Assembly (NCBI GenBank): GCA_030065875.1
Contig: JASJCR010000098.1
Coordinates: 1 to 32,386, forward strand
DNA from: Ardenticatenaceae bacterium
Lineage (GTDB): Bacteria > Chloroflexota > Anaerolineae > Promineifilales > Promineifilaceae
DNA: 32,386 nucleotides
Reading direction: 5' to 3'
Numbering within the stretch: the stretch's first letter is position 1; every line of letters begins with the position of its first letter. The notes beneath the pieces are model-generated. The model was not told where the DNA came from. It searched no databases and saw nothing but the letters and a program-made list of their open reading frames with translations. The translations under genes were made by a program, and so were the position numbers. This document shows positions 13,337 to 21,383 of the stretch, piece after piece.

Positions 13337-16189
13337 ATGATTCATTCAGACGCCACTCGTTTTTTTAAAAAACGCGGTTTTCAGCTGTGTTTGTTTTTCG
13401 TGGTTGTTGTGCTTCTTTTACTGGTAAGCGGCCCAACATTGGCCGCTCCTATTCGTTTTTCGGTGAACTGGGATGATCTATCCCCTGACGTGAGCGGCAC
13501 ACCCGACTTCACGATGAATGAAGCCAATCCATCTGAAATTGATACCCACTTCAGCAGCGATGCCAACCCACACAAAGATCCCTTTCACGGATTGGGGTCA
13601 GCCAGCGGTGGGTTAACCGGGTTTGCTTCCCAGACGTTCACCAATGTGAACAACAGCGGCGTCAACATGACGGTTTATTATTCGCGCAATAATTATGATG
13701 GCGGCACTCTGGAAGGGCCGGATATGTATGGCCCAACCTCTTGCACCGGCTGCAACGGCGAAAACCCAGACCGGCGGGTGAGTGGGGAATGGGCGCTGCG
13801 CATGACCAGAGATCATATCGGCACGAGGACGCCAACGACGGTGGTCATCTCGTTTTCCGAGCCGATTCTGATGGAAGAGTTTATCGTGGCCAGCATGTCT
13901 TTGGTCGGGTCATCACGGGAAAACGCCATCTTGCGCGCCTTTGCTACGGCCGATGCCACCGGACCGGTGGTCAAAGCCACAGAGTTTATCAATATCAGCA
14001 ATTTAAGCGATGATTCAACTTTGCTGCACGACTACGGTGACGACACCGGCCCGGTCCAGAGTAACGCCCTGGGCAATATCGCCGTTGAGCTAGACGGAAT
14101 TACCGATGCAAACAGCGATGGCGTCTTTGAAAGCGTGGGGAGCGCCGGTGACGATGGCTTATATCATATTTACGGCGTGAACAACCAGAATACCGGCGCT
14201 TATGGCCGGGCCAAATGGGTGTATACCGGCCAGCCGATTCGCAGCATTGCAGTCTCATTTTTTGCCACTGGTACGGCGTCCTTTACTGATTTTAGCTATA
14301 CAGACCAGTGGATATCGACCATTTTTGCCCCTTTTACCTTTACCGTGGTTGATGCCGGTGACCTGCCGGACACCTTTGATACCGCCTTGGCCAGCAGCGG
14401 GCCAACCCACGGGACCAGCGCCGACCTCTTTTTGGGCAGCTGTGTCGATAGTGATACCGATGGCGCGGCGGATGGTGAGGCCGGTGTAGACGGCTCCGGT
14501 GGTGATGACGCCGGTGACAGCAGCACCCCAGGTCAGATCAACGGATCGTGCAGCCCGACCGGCGATGATGATGACGGCATTACCCTGCTAACTCCGCTGA
14601 TTCCTGGCGCGCAGGCGTGTATCGCCGTGACTGCCACCAACAACACCGGAGCGGCGGCCAACCTCTACAGCTTTATTGATTTTAACGGCGATGGTGATTT
14701 TGATGGAGATACCGATGACCTGCTGGACGGTGGTGATTTCGCCGGGGGAGTGGCGACTATTCCCGACGGCGGTGTGTCCAATGCTATTTACTGTTTTAAT
14801 GTCCCGGCCGGGGCCACATTTAACGGCGGCGATACTCATTTCCGCTGGCGTCTGACCGCGGCCGATCTGGGAACCGACGTGCTCAGCGGGGATACCCCCT
14901 GGAACGGCGGCGTGCCCGACGGGGAGGTTGAAGATTATTACCAACCCTTGACCTGCGTGGGCAACTTCGTCTTTGCCGACACCGGCACCACGGCCGGCCA
15001 GCAGGATGCCGGAGATACCGGACTAAACGGCGTCACCGTCAACCTGAACTGGGGTGGCGCAGATAACGACCCCGACACGGCGGGTGACAACCTCGTATTC
15101 TCCACGACCACCGCACAGTTGGGTGGTGTGGATGGCAAATACCAGTTCTGCGGCCTGACCCCCGGCACGTATCGGGTGGAGCTCCCGGCCGCGCCGGTTG
15201 GCAGCGGATTTGCCACGGCCGTCAACAGCGGCACAGATGACGTGGACGACAGCGACGGTCAGCAAACCATTGGCTATGGCGGCCCGGTACTTGGCCCGGT
15301 TTTTACCATTGCCGCGCCAAACTATGGCGGCAGCCTTTTTAGTCTGCCCACCAGTGAAGACAGCACCGGTGACAACCCGGGAACGATTAACGGCTTCCCA
15401 GACAGCAGCGATGACCTGACCTTTGACTTTGGTTTTGTCGACAGCGCTACTCAGGATTGGGGTGACCTGCCGGACAGCTTTGGCACCTCGGCCGTTAACG
15501 GTGGCGCGGCCCATACTGTCAGCGGCCCGTACATGGGCAGCTGCGTTGATCGCGAAACCAGCGGGTATCCCACGATCCCGGCCGACGGTGAAGATAAATC
15601 CCAGGCCGCCCCATCCGGTACAACCGGCACGTGCTCAACCCCATTTGATGATGAAGATGGGGTGTCGCCCACCGGCAACTGGAGTGACGGCAGCGGTGAG
15701 TTAACCGTCATTTCCAACGGCGATGCCTGTTTAAACGTGTGGCTCGATTACACAGATGGGTCCGCACCTGGATCTGATGGGGATTTTGGCGACACGCTCG
15801 ATGGTGTGGATGAGCACGTCGTCGAAAATCAGGCGGTTAGCTCCGGCCCTAACGCGATCTCATTTTCGCTGCCAGCTGATGTCGCCAACAACGCCGCCTT
15901 TTACTTGCGCGTGCGCCTGACTGCTGAAGACAGTGGGGGCGGCTGCGGAGGGGCGGAAGCATATGGCGGCACGGCCGCCTCAGCCGGGCTGGCAACCAGT
16001 GGAGAAGTGGAGGATTACTTCCTATCGTTTAACCCCACGGCCGTCACGCTGAGCCAGAACAGCGTCAGTGAGCGATCGGCCGGCATTCCCTGGATGATGT
16101 GGCTGGCTTTGTTCATGGTTGGGGCATTTACCCTGGCTGTCCTGGTTGGGCGTGGTTTGCAGCCAGCCTGGGTAAAAACCCGAGACTGA
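13337..16189 (+). CDS. Large exported multi-domain GEVED/SdrD-B-like surface protein
   Basis: This 950-residue paralogue of the preceding protein has a signal peptide (FKKRGFQLCLFFVVVVLLLL, cleavage near ALA-AP, residue 36). Residues about 40-335 are an unrecognised beta-rich domain. Residues 339-535 are a divergent GEVED module with acidic repeats (DSDTDGAADGEAG, FNGDGDFDGDTDD) ending DGEVEDYY. Residues 537-700 resemble an SdrD B-like / prealbumin-like stalk (VGNFVFADTG, GKYQFCGLTPGTYRVELP). Residues 707-894 are the GEVED module shared with the previous protein, starting DWGDLPDSF and ending SGEVEDY. NPTAVTL, a membrane helix at about 918-939 and a basic tail follow. AAAGGA lies about 8 nt before the ATG. 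A calcium-dependent cell-surface or extracellular-matrix role is inferred from the Asp-rich repeats. The N-terminal domain may define the ligand but is not recognisable. Confidence 0.85.
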   Translation: MIHSDATRFFKKRGFQLCLFFVVVVLLLLVSGPTLAAPIRFSVNWDDLSPDVSGTPDFTMNEANPSEIDTHFSSDANPHKDPFHGLGSASGGLTGFASQTFTNVNNSGVNMTVYYSRNNYDGGTLEGPDMYGPTSCTGCNGENPDRRVSGEWALRMTRDHIGTRTPTTVVISFSEPILMEEFIVASMSLVGSSRENAILRAFATADATGPVVKATEFINISNLSDDSTLLHDYGDDTGPVQSNALGNIAVELDGITDANSDGVFESVGSAGDDGLYHIYGVNNQNTGAYGRAKWVYTGQPIRSIAVSFFATGTASFTDFSYTDQWISTIFAPFTFTVVDAGDLPDTFDTALASSGPTHGTSADLFLGSCVDSDTDGAADGEAGVDGSGGDDAGDSSTPGQINGSCSPTGDDDDGITLLTPLIPGAQACIAVTATNNTGAAANLYSFIDFNGDGDFDGDTDDLLDGGDFAGGVATIPDGGVSNAIYCFNVPAGATFNGGDTHFRWRLTAADLGTDVLSGDTPWNGGVPDGEVEDYYQPLTCVGNFVFADTGTTAGQQDAGDTGLNGVTVNLNWGGADNDPDTAGDNLVFSTTTAQLGGVDGKYQFCGLTPGTYRVELPAAPVGSGFATAVNSGTDDVDDSDGQQTIGYGGPVLGPVFTIAAPNYGGSLFSLPTSEDSTGDNPGTINGFPDSSDDLTFDFGFVDSATQDWGDLPDSFGTSAVNGGAAHTVSGPYMGSCVDRETSGYPTIPADGEDKSQAAPSGTTGTCSTPFDDEDGVSPTGNWSDGSGELTVISNGDACLNVWLDYTDGSAPGSDGDFGDTLDGVDEHVVENQAVSSGPNAISFSLPADVANNAAFYLRVRLTAEDSGGGCGGAEAYGGTAASAGLATSGEVEDYFLSFNPTAVTLSQNSVSERSAGIPWMMWLALFMVGAFTLAVLVGRGLQPAWVKTRD

Positions 16190-16209
16190 GGTTCTTTCTT
16201 ACCGAATAG

Positions 16210-16263
16210 AAAAGGCCATGAATATTCACAACAATAAGTTGGGAAATCCATGGCCTTTTTTCT
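16210..16263 (+). terminator. Rho-independent terminator with long loop
   Basis: AAAAGGCCATG (16210-16220) and CATGGCCTTTT (16249 onward) form an 11-bp stem closing a 28-nt loop, and the right arm runs into a T-rich tract. It lies about 20 nt after the stop codon of the second GEVED protein gene. Confidence 0.8.
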
Positions 16264-16281
16264 AATCGTCATTGGATAACG

Positions 16282-16332
16282 GCTAACACCCACCTATTAC
16301 CCAATACCCAACACCCAACACCCTACCCCTCA
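16282..16332. repeat. ACCCAACACCC-type low-complexity repeat
   Basis: A C/A-rich run with units such as TACCCAATACCCAACACCCA repeats imperfectly with a period of about 7-10 nt. It fills the gap between convergent genes and overlaps the stop codon of the EcsC-like gene (16323-16325). Confidence 0.6.
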
Positions 16333-17531
16333 TCCCTTTTTTCAGCGACGGGTTCATCTGACTCATAAATAATCATAGTGGATGGCTCATATTTCTGGGT
16401 GAGTTCGCTCATCAGATTCGGGTCGGGTGTTTCCCCGTCTACCAGCTGCCATCGGTCCGGCAGCCAGGAAAATACCCCCAGTAATTTATCCAGGTAGCTT
16501 TGATCCTCCTGGGGTTCTATTGAGGTCTCATCCCCCGCACCGATAATGCCGATCACGGCCGCTCCTTCGATTGGAGCCTGGGTGATTTTTTCAACCAATT
16601 CCGCCTCAGATAATTGAGGGGTATCCTTTTCTTTTCTCCACGACAGCCGCCGCCGTAGTCTTGCCCAAAATCCACGCTTACCTTCGATTTGCGCCGGCTC
16701 TTTGCCTTTAAACGGCCACAGATAAGCGGCCCCGCCCCACAGGGCGCCGATCAACCGGCCGCCGGATGCCAAAATCGATTGAGATACCTTTTTTGAGTAA
16801 ACTAAAATGACTTTTCCGGTTGATTTGCCGGTGACCACAACGGTATCGGCCGCGCTTTGAGCCCCGCTGCTGATTAAAGCCCACGAATTTTCGGTGGTTT
16901 CGCCCAACCAATCAACCAGTTTTTGCTCATCTACTCCGCTGACCGCGCGCAACCCATCTGCCCAATTTTCCATTTGATCAGGTCCGAGGGTGAAATACGC
17001 CTGCGCCCGACGGCCGATAATATAAGTGGTGACGATGTTCATTCCGGCCGAGGCGGCGACACCCAAAAAAGGAATCGCTTTGACAATTGATTTTTGGGCA
17101 AGATCGGCGGTTGCCTTTTGGGCGATCTCCTTTCCTACTTTTTGTAACGCCGCCTGACTGCCGGCACTAATTCCGGTAATGGTTAAGATGATTTTCTGTT
17201 TTTCGTTTTCGTCGAGGACGTGATCAAAAGCATAAGCGATTTCGAGGGTCAGCTCCGCCTGCAGCTTAAACGTCATCCCGATATCGGTGGCCACCCCAAA
17301 CGTCATGGCCGCAAAAGTGCCCAAACCGGGGATCATAGCTGCTCCGGATGTGACCGCTCCGACCGCCCCGGCCTGCAAACATTTGCGCTTTATCAGGCGC
17401 TCTGCGATTTCATCGGCCGATGCATCGGGATAACTTTTTTGCAGCTTGGTGACCGTTTCCGCCGCTGCTTCGGCATCAGCATCGTTGATGAAGTCAGTTA
17501 TTTTCTCCAACACAAAGTTTTTGGCGTTCAT
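16323..17531 (-). CDS. EcsC-like family protein
   Basis: The 402-residue product contains a helical, glycine-rich hydrophobic block at residues 38-150: AGAVGAVTSGAAMIPGLGTF, then DIGMTFKLQAELTLEIAYAF. This resembles the EcsC family (PF12787), originally named after a gene in a Bacillus ABC-exporter operon and of unresolved function. A second hydrophobic block, IVKAIPFLGVAASAGMNIVTTYIIGRRA, follows at about 150-180. Residues 290-402 are charged and low in complexity (KRGFWARLRRRLSWRKEKD, then an acidic tail). The frame opens at a TTG at 17540, but I place the start at the ATG at 17529-17531 (MNAKNFVLEKI); neither has a good ribosome-binding site. A small two-helix protein gene lies 32 bp upstream on the same strand. 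It is probably membrane-associated. Function is unknown. Confidence 0.68.
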   Translation of the reverse strand: MNAKNFVLEKITDFINDADAEAAAETVTKLQKSYPDASADEIAERLIKRKCLQAGAVGAVTSGAAMIPGLGTFAAMTFGVATDIGMTFKLQAELTLEIAYAFDHVLDENEKQKIILTITGISAGSQAALQKVGKEIAQKATADLAQKSIVKAIPFLGVAASAGMNIVTTYIIGRRAQAYFTLGPDQMENWADGLRAVSGVDEQKLVDWLGETTENSWALISSGAQSAADTVVVTGKSTGKVILVYSKKVSQSILASGGRLIGALWGGAAYLWPFKGKEPAQIEGKRGFWARLRRRLSWRKEKDTPQLSEAELVEKITQAPIEGAAVIGIIGAGDETSIEPQEDQSYLDKLLGVFSWLPDRWQLVDGETPDPNLMSELTQKYEPSTMIIYESDEPVAEKRDEG

Positions 17532-17563
17532 AGAAGACAATACGGTAATTTGATAACCTGGTT

Positions 17564-17734
17564 TTATTCATCTTGCTGATTCAGATTAAACGCCAGGGTA
17601 AAAATTAGGGCACCAATGACAATCGGTATAAGAAATGAAAGCCCATTTCCCTGTTGTGCGAATAAAAAGTCGTATAGGCCAAACACCACCGCCAAGGCTC
17701 CCAAAGTACACAGCAAATATTTTTGAATTCTCAT
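17564..17734 (-). CDS. Small two-helix membrane protein (56 residues)
   Basis: Reading the minus strand from the ATG at 17732-17734 to the TAA at 17564-17566 gives 56 residues. They form two hydrophobic helices, YLLCTLGALAVVFGLYDFLF (about 6-25) and LSFLIPIVIGALIFTLAFNL (about 32-51), separated by AQQGNG and ending NQQDE. This hairpin topology is typical of small membrane proteins and unlikely to arise by chance. GAAAAG precedes the start, a weak ribosome-binding site. It lies 32 bp upstream of the EcsC-like gene on the same strand, so the two may be co-transcribed. No family is recognised. Confidence 0.58.
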   Translation of the reverse strand: MRIQKYLLCTLGALAVVFGLYDFLFAQQGNGLSFLIPIVIGALIFTLAFNLNQQDE

Positions 17735-17932
17735 AGCTTTTCATATGTTTGTCACAACAAACAATGTGCAATTATGCAGGTTATCTATATAGACAATAGA
17801 CTATTCTACAGTGAATTCAATATTTACCAATATACCTAAAGTCATACTTGTTTAGGAAAAAAACACCGTAATAGATTGCGAATTTGACGACATTTTTTCT
17901 TCAAGCGCTCACTTGCCTATCACCCAAATAAT

Positions 17933-17962
17933 GTATAGGCCGCGGCACCCCGCAGCCTATAC
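17933..17962. repeat. Strong isolated hairpin
   Basis: GTATAGGC (17933-17940) pairs with GCCTATAC (17955-17962). After one mismatch, GCGG pairs with CCGC around a 4-nt loop, so nearly the whole 30 nt is base-paired. It is a GC-rich island in an AT-rich gap, 53 nt beyond the stop of the minus-strand peptidase gene. No U-tract follows on either strand, so it is not a classical terminator, though it could stabilise the 3' end. Confidence 0.5.
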
Positions 17963-18014
17963 GATGGCGCTGGTCGTTGTCAAAATAAACCCAAAACTTG
18001 CCTCATCAATCGCC

Positions 18015-20696
18015 TTAATTTTTCTCGACGAATGGTAAATAGAGCGGCCGGCCGCCATACCCGACCAGCGTGATTTGAAACGGGTTTTCATCACCATCAT
18101 TGGTCGTCAGCGATAAAGTTTGACTTTGGCTACCCAAAATTGTGGGTGTAAAGCGAATCGAAAAGGTGGTGCTCTCTCCTCCGGCCAGAGCATTGCTTCC
18201 CAGATTTTCCTCAATAGAGAATTGTCCGCCTACCGTCAGATTGTTTACCGTCAGCGTTTGACCTAGCCCCGCATTTTCAATGGTGAATGTCTTGGTAATC
18301 GAGGTGCCCACCTCGGCAAAAGCGTAGGCCACCGTATCGCCGTTTTCAATGTCGATGACCGATGATGAAACGGCGATTTCCGGCAGCTCTGTCAAGATGC
18401 GGATGTTGTCAAATCCCATGCCGTCTGTATTGCCGGGTATCGGATTTGTCACCAGCGGGAAATTGTCATACTGCTGGAATTTGATGCGCACGTCGCTCCC
18501 CAAAACAAGGGCATTGTTACTTGCAAACTGACTCAGGTCAAACGTGTGGGTTTGATAGGTATCGGTGGCGTTGCTGCCGGTCAGGGAAATGAGGCGATAC
18601 CAATTTGCGCCCCCATCAACGCTCAAAGCCACCCCATCGCTGTTTTCCGAGCCGCTAAACGTGGCCGACATAGGATCATCTTCATCAAAAAATTCGCGCA
18701 CGTCAAAGGTGAGGGTCGCCGGGGTAGTGGCACTCAAATCGAGGTGCAGAATGAGCTCGTTAAGACCAAACAAGATTGAGGGGGTTTCCAGGGTTGAAAT
18801 TGGGAAACGATCCATTGTCAGATGGTAGGCACCGGCTGCGGGATTGTTTTCCGTATTCAGGCGAATTCGGCCGGGTCCGGTTGAGCGGGTCTCCCAGGCG
18901 TTGGATAAAACGCCGCTTTCAAAGTTTTCCTCAAAAAACGCCTGCGGCTGAGCTGCCTGGATCGGAAAAATGGCGTCATAAGCGTTGATCAACCCAGCCC
19001 CGGTCAAATTATCGAAGCCCACCCCGCTGCTGACGATATCGGTGGCGGTTGAAGCCAGCCGATCATAAACCTGGTTAGGGGTGAAGGTGGGATTTGCCTG
19101 CCGCACGAGGGCGGCAACAGCGGCCGCGTGGGGGGCAGCGGCCGAGGTGCCAAAAAAGTTTGGGCGGCCATCACCTTCGACATCGCTGCCAAAAAAGGTG
19201 GTGTTTGTGCCGTCAATGGCCGTCAAATCGGGAGTGTTGCGCACATCAGGTGACCCCAGCCGCATCCCGTTTGCGGTAAACAAAATGGTGCTGGGACCTT
19301 TTGAGGTAAACGATTCCGGGTTGAGCTGATCGGCATAAAAAGCGGCGGCGACGGCTTGTGCTCCAGCAGCGGCCGCGTGAGAACTAACGGTTGGGCTTTG
19401 GGTGTCGTGTTCGTTTATAAAAATGTCGCTCCCAAAATTAATGTACTTGATGCGTCCAGGAGCGGGACCGATGTCGAGGACGATGGCGATATCAAAGCCA
19501 GCCGTCACGCCATTATTGGTAAAGCTTAAAATTTCAAAGGGCCCCTGGATGGCAATATTGGGGAACTGTGAGGCGGCTACCACATTCCCGCTCGTATCAA
19601 ACAAGTACAAATCGAGATCGGTGTCAACGCCGCTGGTGGTATAAAAAGGATCATCCCACTGTAAAACCAGCTGAATGGTTTGGCCGTTGCCAATGGTTAC
19701 TCGCTGGGCAATATCAACTACGCCGGAAGGGTCAAAGTCATGAAAAACCAATCCCGTCCCCCCATCAAAGGTAGGGGTGAAGAGGGTTGACTCATACGCC
19801 ATGGACGCCTGGTTTCCGGCCGAGCTAAAGTAAGCCACCTCATCAAAGTTAACGACGTCGTTTATGGCCTGGGACACCACCCCATCTTGGAAAAATGGCT
19901 CGGTAAAATAAGCCACATCATCGACAATGATATCGGCTTCAGCTTGAATGATATCGGGTCCGGAGCCGGCCAAATTGCGAATGTTGTCGGCAAAATTTAA
20001 TTCGCCACCGATGGCTGTGGCAAAGGCGTAGCTGGCTCCGGGGGCCAGATCGTAAGCCAATTCCACCATTGCTCGACCTTCATCGCTGCCGCTGGCATCT
20101 TCAATGATGGTCATCACGGCCGGTAGATCGCCGCTGTTGATTCCGGCGGCGGCTCCCCCGTTCGAATTATAGCTGTCGCTGAGAATGCCGATGGTGATAC
20201 CGCTGCCGTCGTAAAAATTCGGGGTGGTTTGGCGAACCCGATCTGCTTCATGAACGAAGTCGGCTTCGCTGGTCACGCTGCCGCCGGCCGTCATGGGAGC
20301 ATAAACCGGCATAACGCCCAGAAGCCCCTCGGGAACGAGCGTTTCCAGGATTGATAGCCGTTCGACCGGGAAAAACCCTTCCAGCAGAAAGGCATCCGGA
20401 TCACTACCGAGAAGGGTAAACCCACTGCGCTCCAAAATGGGAAGTAAATGGTCCACATCAGCGGCCGTGATGCGCACTGCTACCCGATTTTCATCAAAGA
20501 GCATAAGGTTTGGCTGATCGGAATCCGCCAGCGTGCCATGTTCTGCCAGGGCCAGTAAATCGGCCGTCAGCCGCCCTTTTGGCTGCTGATCGGGCTGCTG
20601 TAACGGCATAGCGTGGTTGGTGGAGGCGGCTGGAGAAACCAGCAAAAGCAGGGCTAAACCCAGGAGGGGAAAGACAAAAAATGGTCGTTTGATCAT
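18015..20696 (-). CDS. Secreted S8/S53-like serine peptidase with accessory beta domains
   Basis: This is an 893-residue exported protease. The signal peptide spans residues 1-25 (FFVFPLLGLALLLLVSPAAS); the prodomain runs to about 160. The catalytic core spans 165-575: Asp174 in GITIGILSDSYNSNGG, SDEGRAMVELAYDLAPGA (Glu206), oxyanion Asn295 in FSSAGNQ, and nucleophile Ser518 in FFGTSAAAPHAAAVAALVRQ. The usual subtilisin His motif is absent. DEGRAM occupies that place, as in S53-like relatives, so Glu206 may replace His; this is inference. A pre-peptidase-like beta insert with a Ca-site-like DTDLDLYLFD lies within the core. Residues about 585-770 form a jelly-roll/MAM-like domain (FEENFESG). 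Residues 775-880 form a choice-of-anchor-D Ig-like domain. The C-terminus is PLYLPFVEKN. GAGGA lies 6 nt before the ATG. It is probably extracellular, acting on proteins or on surface proteins such as its neighbours. Confidence 0.88.
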   Translation of the reverse strand: MIKRPFFVFPLLGLALLLLVSPAASTNHAMPLQQPDQQPKGRLTADLLALAEHGTLADSDQPNLMLFDENRVAVRITAADVDHLLPILERSGFTLLGSDPDAFLLEGFFPVERLSILETLVPEGLLGVMPVYAPMTAGGSVTSEADFVHEADRVRQTTPNFYDGSGITIGILSDSYNSNGGAAAGINSGDLPAVMTIIEDASGSDEGRAMVELAYDLAPGASYAFATAIGGELNFADNIRNLAGSGPDIIQAEADIIVDDVAYFTEPFFQDGVVSQAINDVVNFDEVAYFSSAGNQASMAYESTLFTPTFDGGTGLVFHDFDPSGVVDIAQRVTIGNGQTIQLVLQWDDPFYTTSGVDTDLDLYLFDTSGNVVAASQFPNIAIQGPFEILSFTNNGVTAGFDIAIVLDIGPAPGRIKYINFGSDIFINEHDTQSPTVSSHAAAAGAQAVAAAFYADQLNPESFTSKGPSTILFTANGMRLGSPDVRNTPDLTAIDGTNTTFFGSDVEGDGRPNFFGTSAAAPHAAAVAALVRQANPTFTPNQVYDRLASTATDIVSSGVGFDNLTGAGLINAYDAIFPIQAAQPQAFFEENFESGVLSNAWETRSTGPGRIRLNTENNPAAGAYHLTMDRFPISTLETPSILFGLNELILHLDLSATTPATLTFDVREFFDEDDPMSATFSGSENSDGVALSVDGGANWYRLISLTGSNATDTYQTHTFDLSQFASNNALVLGSDVRIKFQQYDNFPLVTNPIPGNTDGMGFDNIRILTELPEIAVSSSVIDIENGDTVAYAFAEVGTSITKTFTIENAGLGQTLTVNNLTVGGQFSIEENLGSNALAGGESTTFSIRFTPTILGSQSQTLSLTTNDGDENPFQITLVGYGGRPLYLPFVEKN

Positions 20697-20834
20697 TTAA
20701 TTCCTCAAGATTGTGGCAGGTTAACAATTTCTCAAAATCATAACCGAAAATTTCTCTCAAAAACTTCTTTTTCAGAAACCATTGGCTTTTCGTAGCCAAA
20801 CAGGTGTTAAAAAAGAGGATGGCATGAATTTGTT

Positions 20835-21275
20835 TTAACCAGCTTCACACCAATATTGCAGCTCCGCTCCGGATTGGGGATGGTAGCTGTAATTAAGGCC
20901 GGTAAAACCGTGGCCGCCTACAAACTGGTTTACCGGGCCGCTGTCGAGTTCGAGTTGGTAGAGGTGATTCTGAAAGCGGGTCGTATCGTCAATATCGGTC
21001 ACCCACACCTGAAGGGATCTTTCGTTATCCGCTGCGCCACTGCGATAATCGCCGTGAAAAATCATGTCGTCAAATGATACGGACATATTGAGTGAAACGA
21101 TCTCTTGTTGATTGTCTTCAGCGAAGATTAACGATTCCTCACGCTCGATCGGCTGGCTAACGCTGCTGCGGTAGGCGGTGTGGCAGACAATTTTTGTGAC
21201 GAGCGGGGGAGAAGTGGCCGTTTGGCCGCCGCAGGCCACAAGGAATAACAGAAAAAGGGTCCAAAAATAACGCAT
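20835..21275 (-). CDS. Small lipoprotein of unknown function
   Basis: The 146-residue product starts with a lipoprotein signal, MRYFWTLFLLFLVACGGQT. The lipobox LVAC places the lipidated Cys at residue 15. The mature part is polar and looks beta-rich, with motifs such as TKIVCHTAYRSS and VWVTDIDDTTRFQNHLYQLEL; it ends with a Cys-containing segment (LQYWCEAG), so one disulfide is possible. AAGGAG lies 9 nt before the ATG at 21273-21275. It follows the amidase gene on the same strand across a gap holding repeat copy B. I do not recognise the family; it would be anchored to the outer face of the cytoplasmic membrane. Confidence 0.68.
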   Translation of the reverse strand: MRYFWTLFLLFLVACGGQTATSPPLVTKIVCHTAYRSSVSQPIEREESLIFAEDNQQEIVSLNMSVSFDDMIFHGDYRSGAADNERSLQVWVTDIDDTTRFQNHLYQLELDSGPVNQFVGGHGFTGLNYSYHPQSGAELQYWCEAG

Positions 21276-21297
21276 GATATGTTCTCCTTAGGTTTGT

Positions 21298-21355
21298 CCG
21301 CAGATTACGCAGATTAGAGAGGGATATCTGTGAAAATCCGTGTTAATCCGTGGCT
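21298..21355 (+). repeat. Copy B of the TCCGTGTTAATCCGTGG intergenic repeat
   Basis: It starts with two CCGCAGATT-like units (21298-21316) and ends with the core ATCCGTGTTAATCCGTGGCT (21336-21355), followed by a T-run that could also serve as the terminator U-tract of a read-through transcript. The core matches copy A at 9327-9354 and the inverted pair C at 23826-23899. Confidence 0.75.
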
Positions 21356-21383
21356 TTTTTTAACAATTCTTTTTGCAAACCAC

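Noticed and set aside
17586..17771. 61-codon minus-strand frame over the small two-helix protein
   Set aside because: Its composition looks random, with scattered Cys and Trp, whereas the overlapping frame at 17564-17734 encodes two clean membrane helices.
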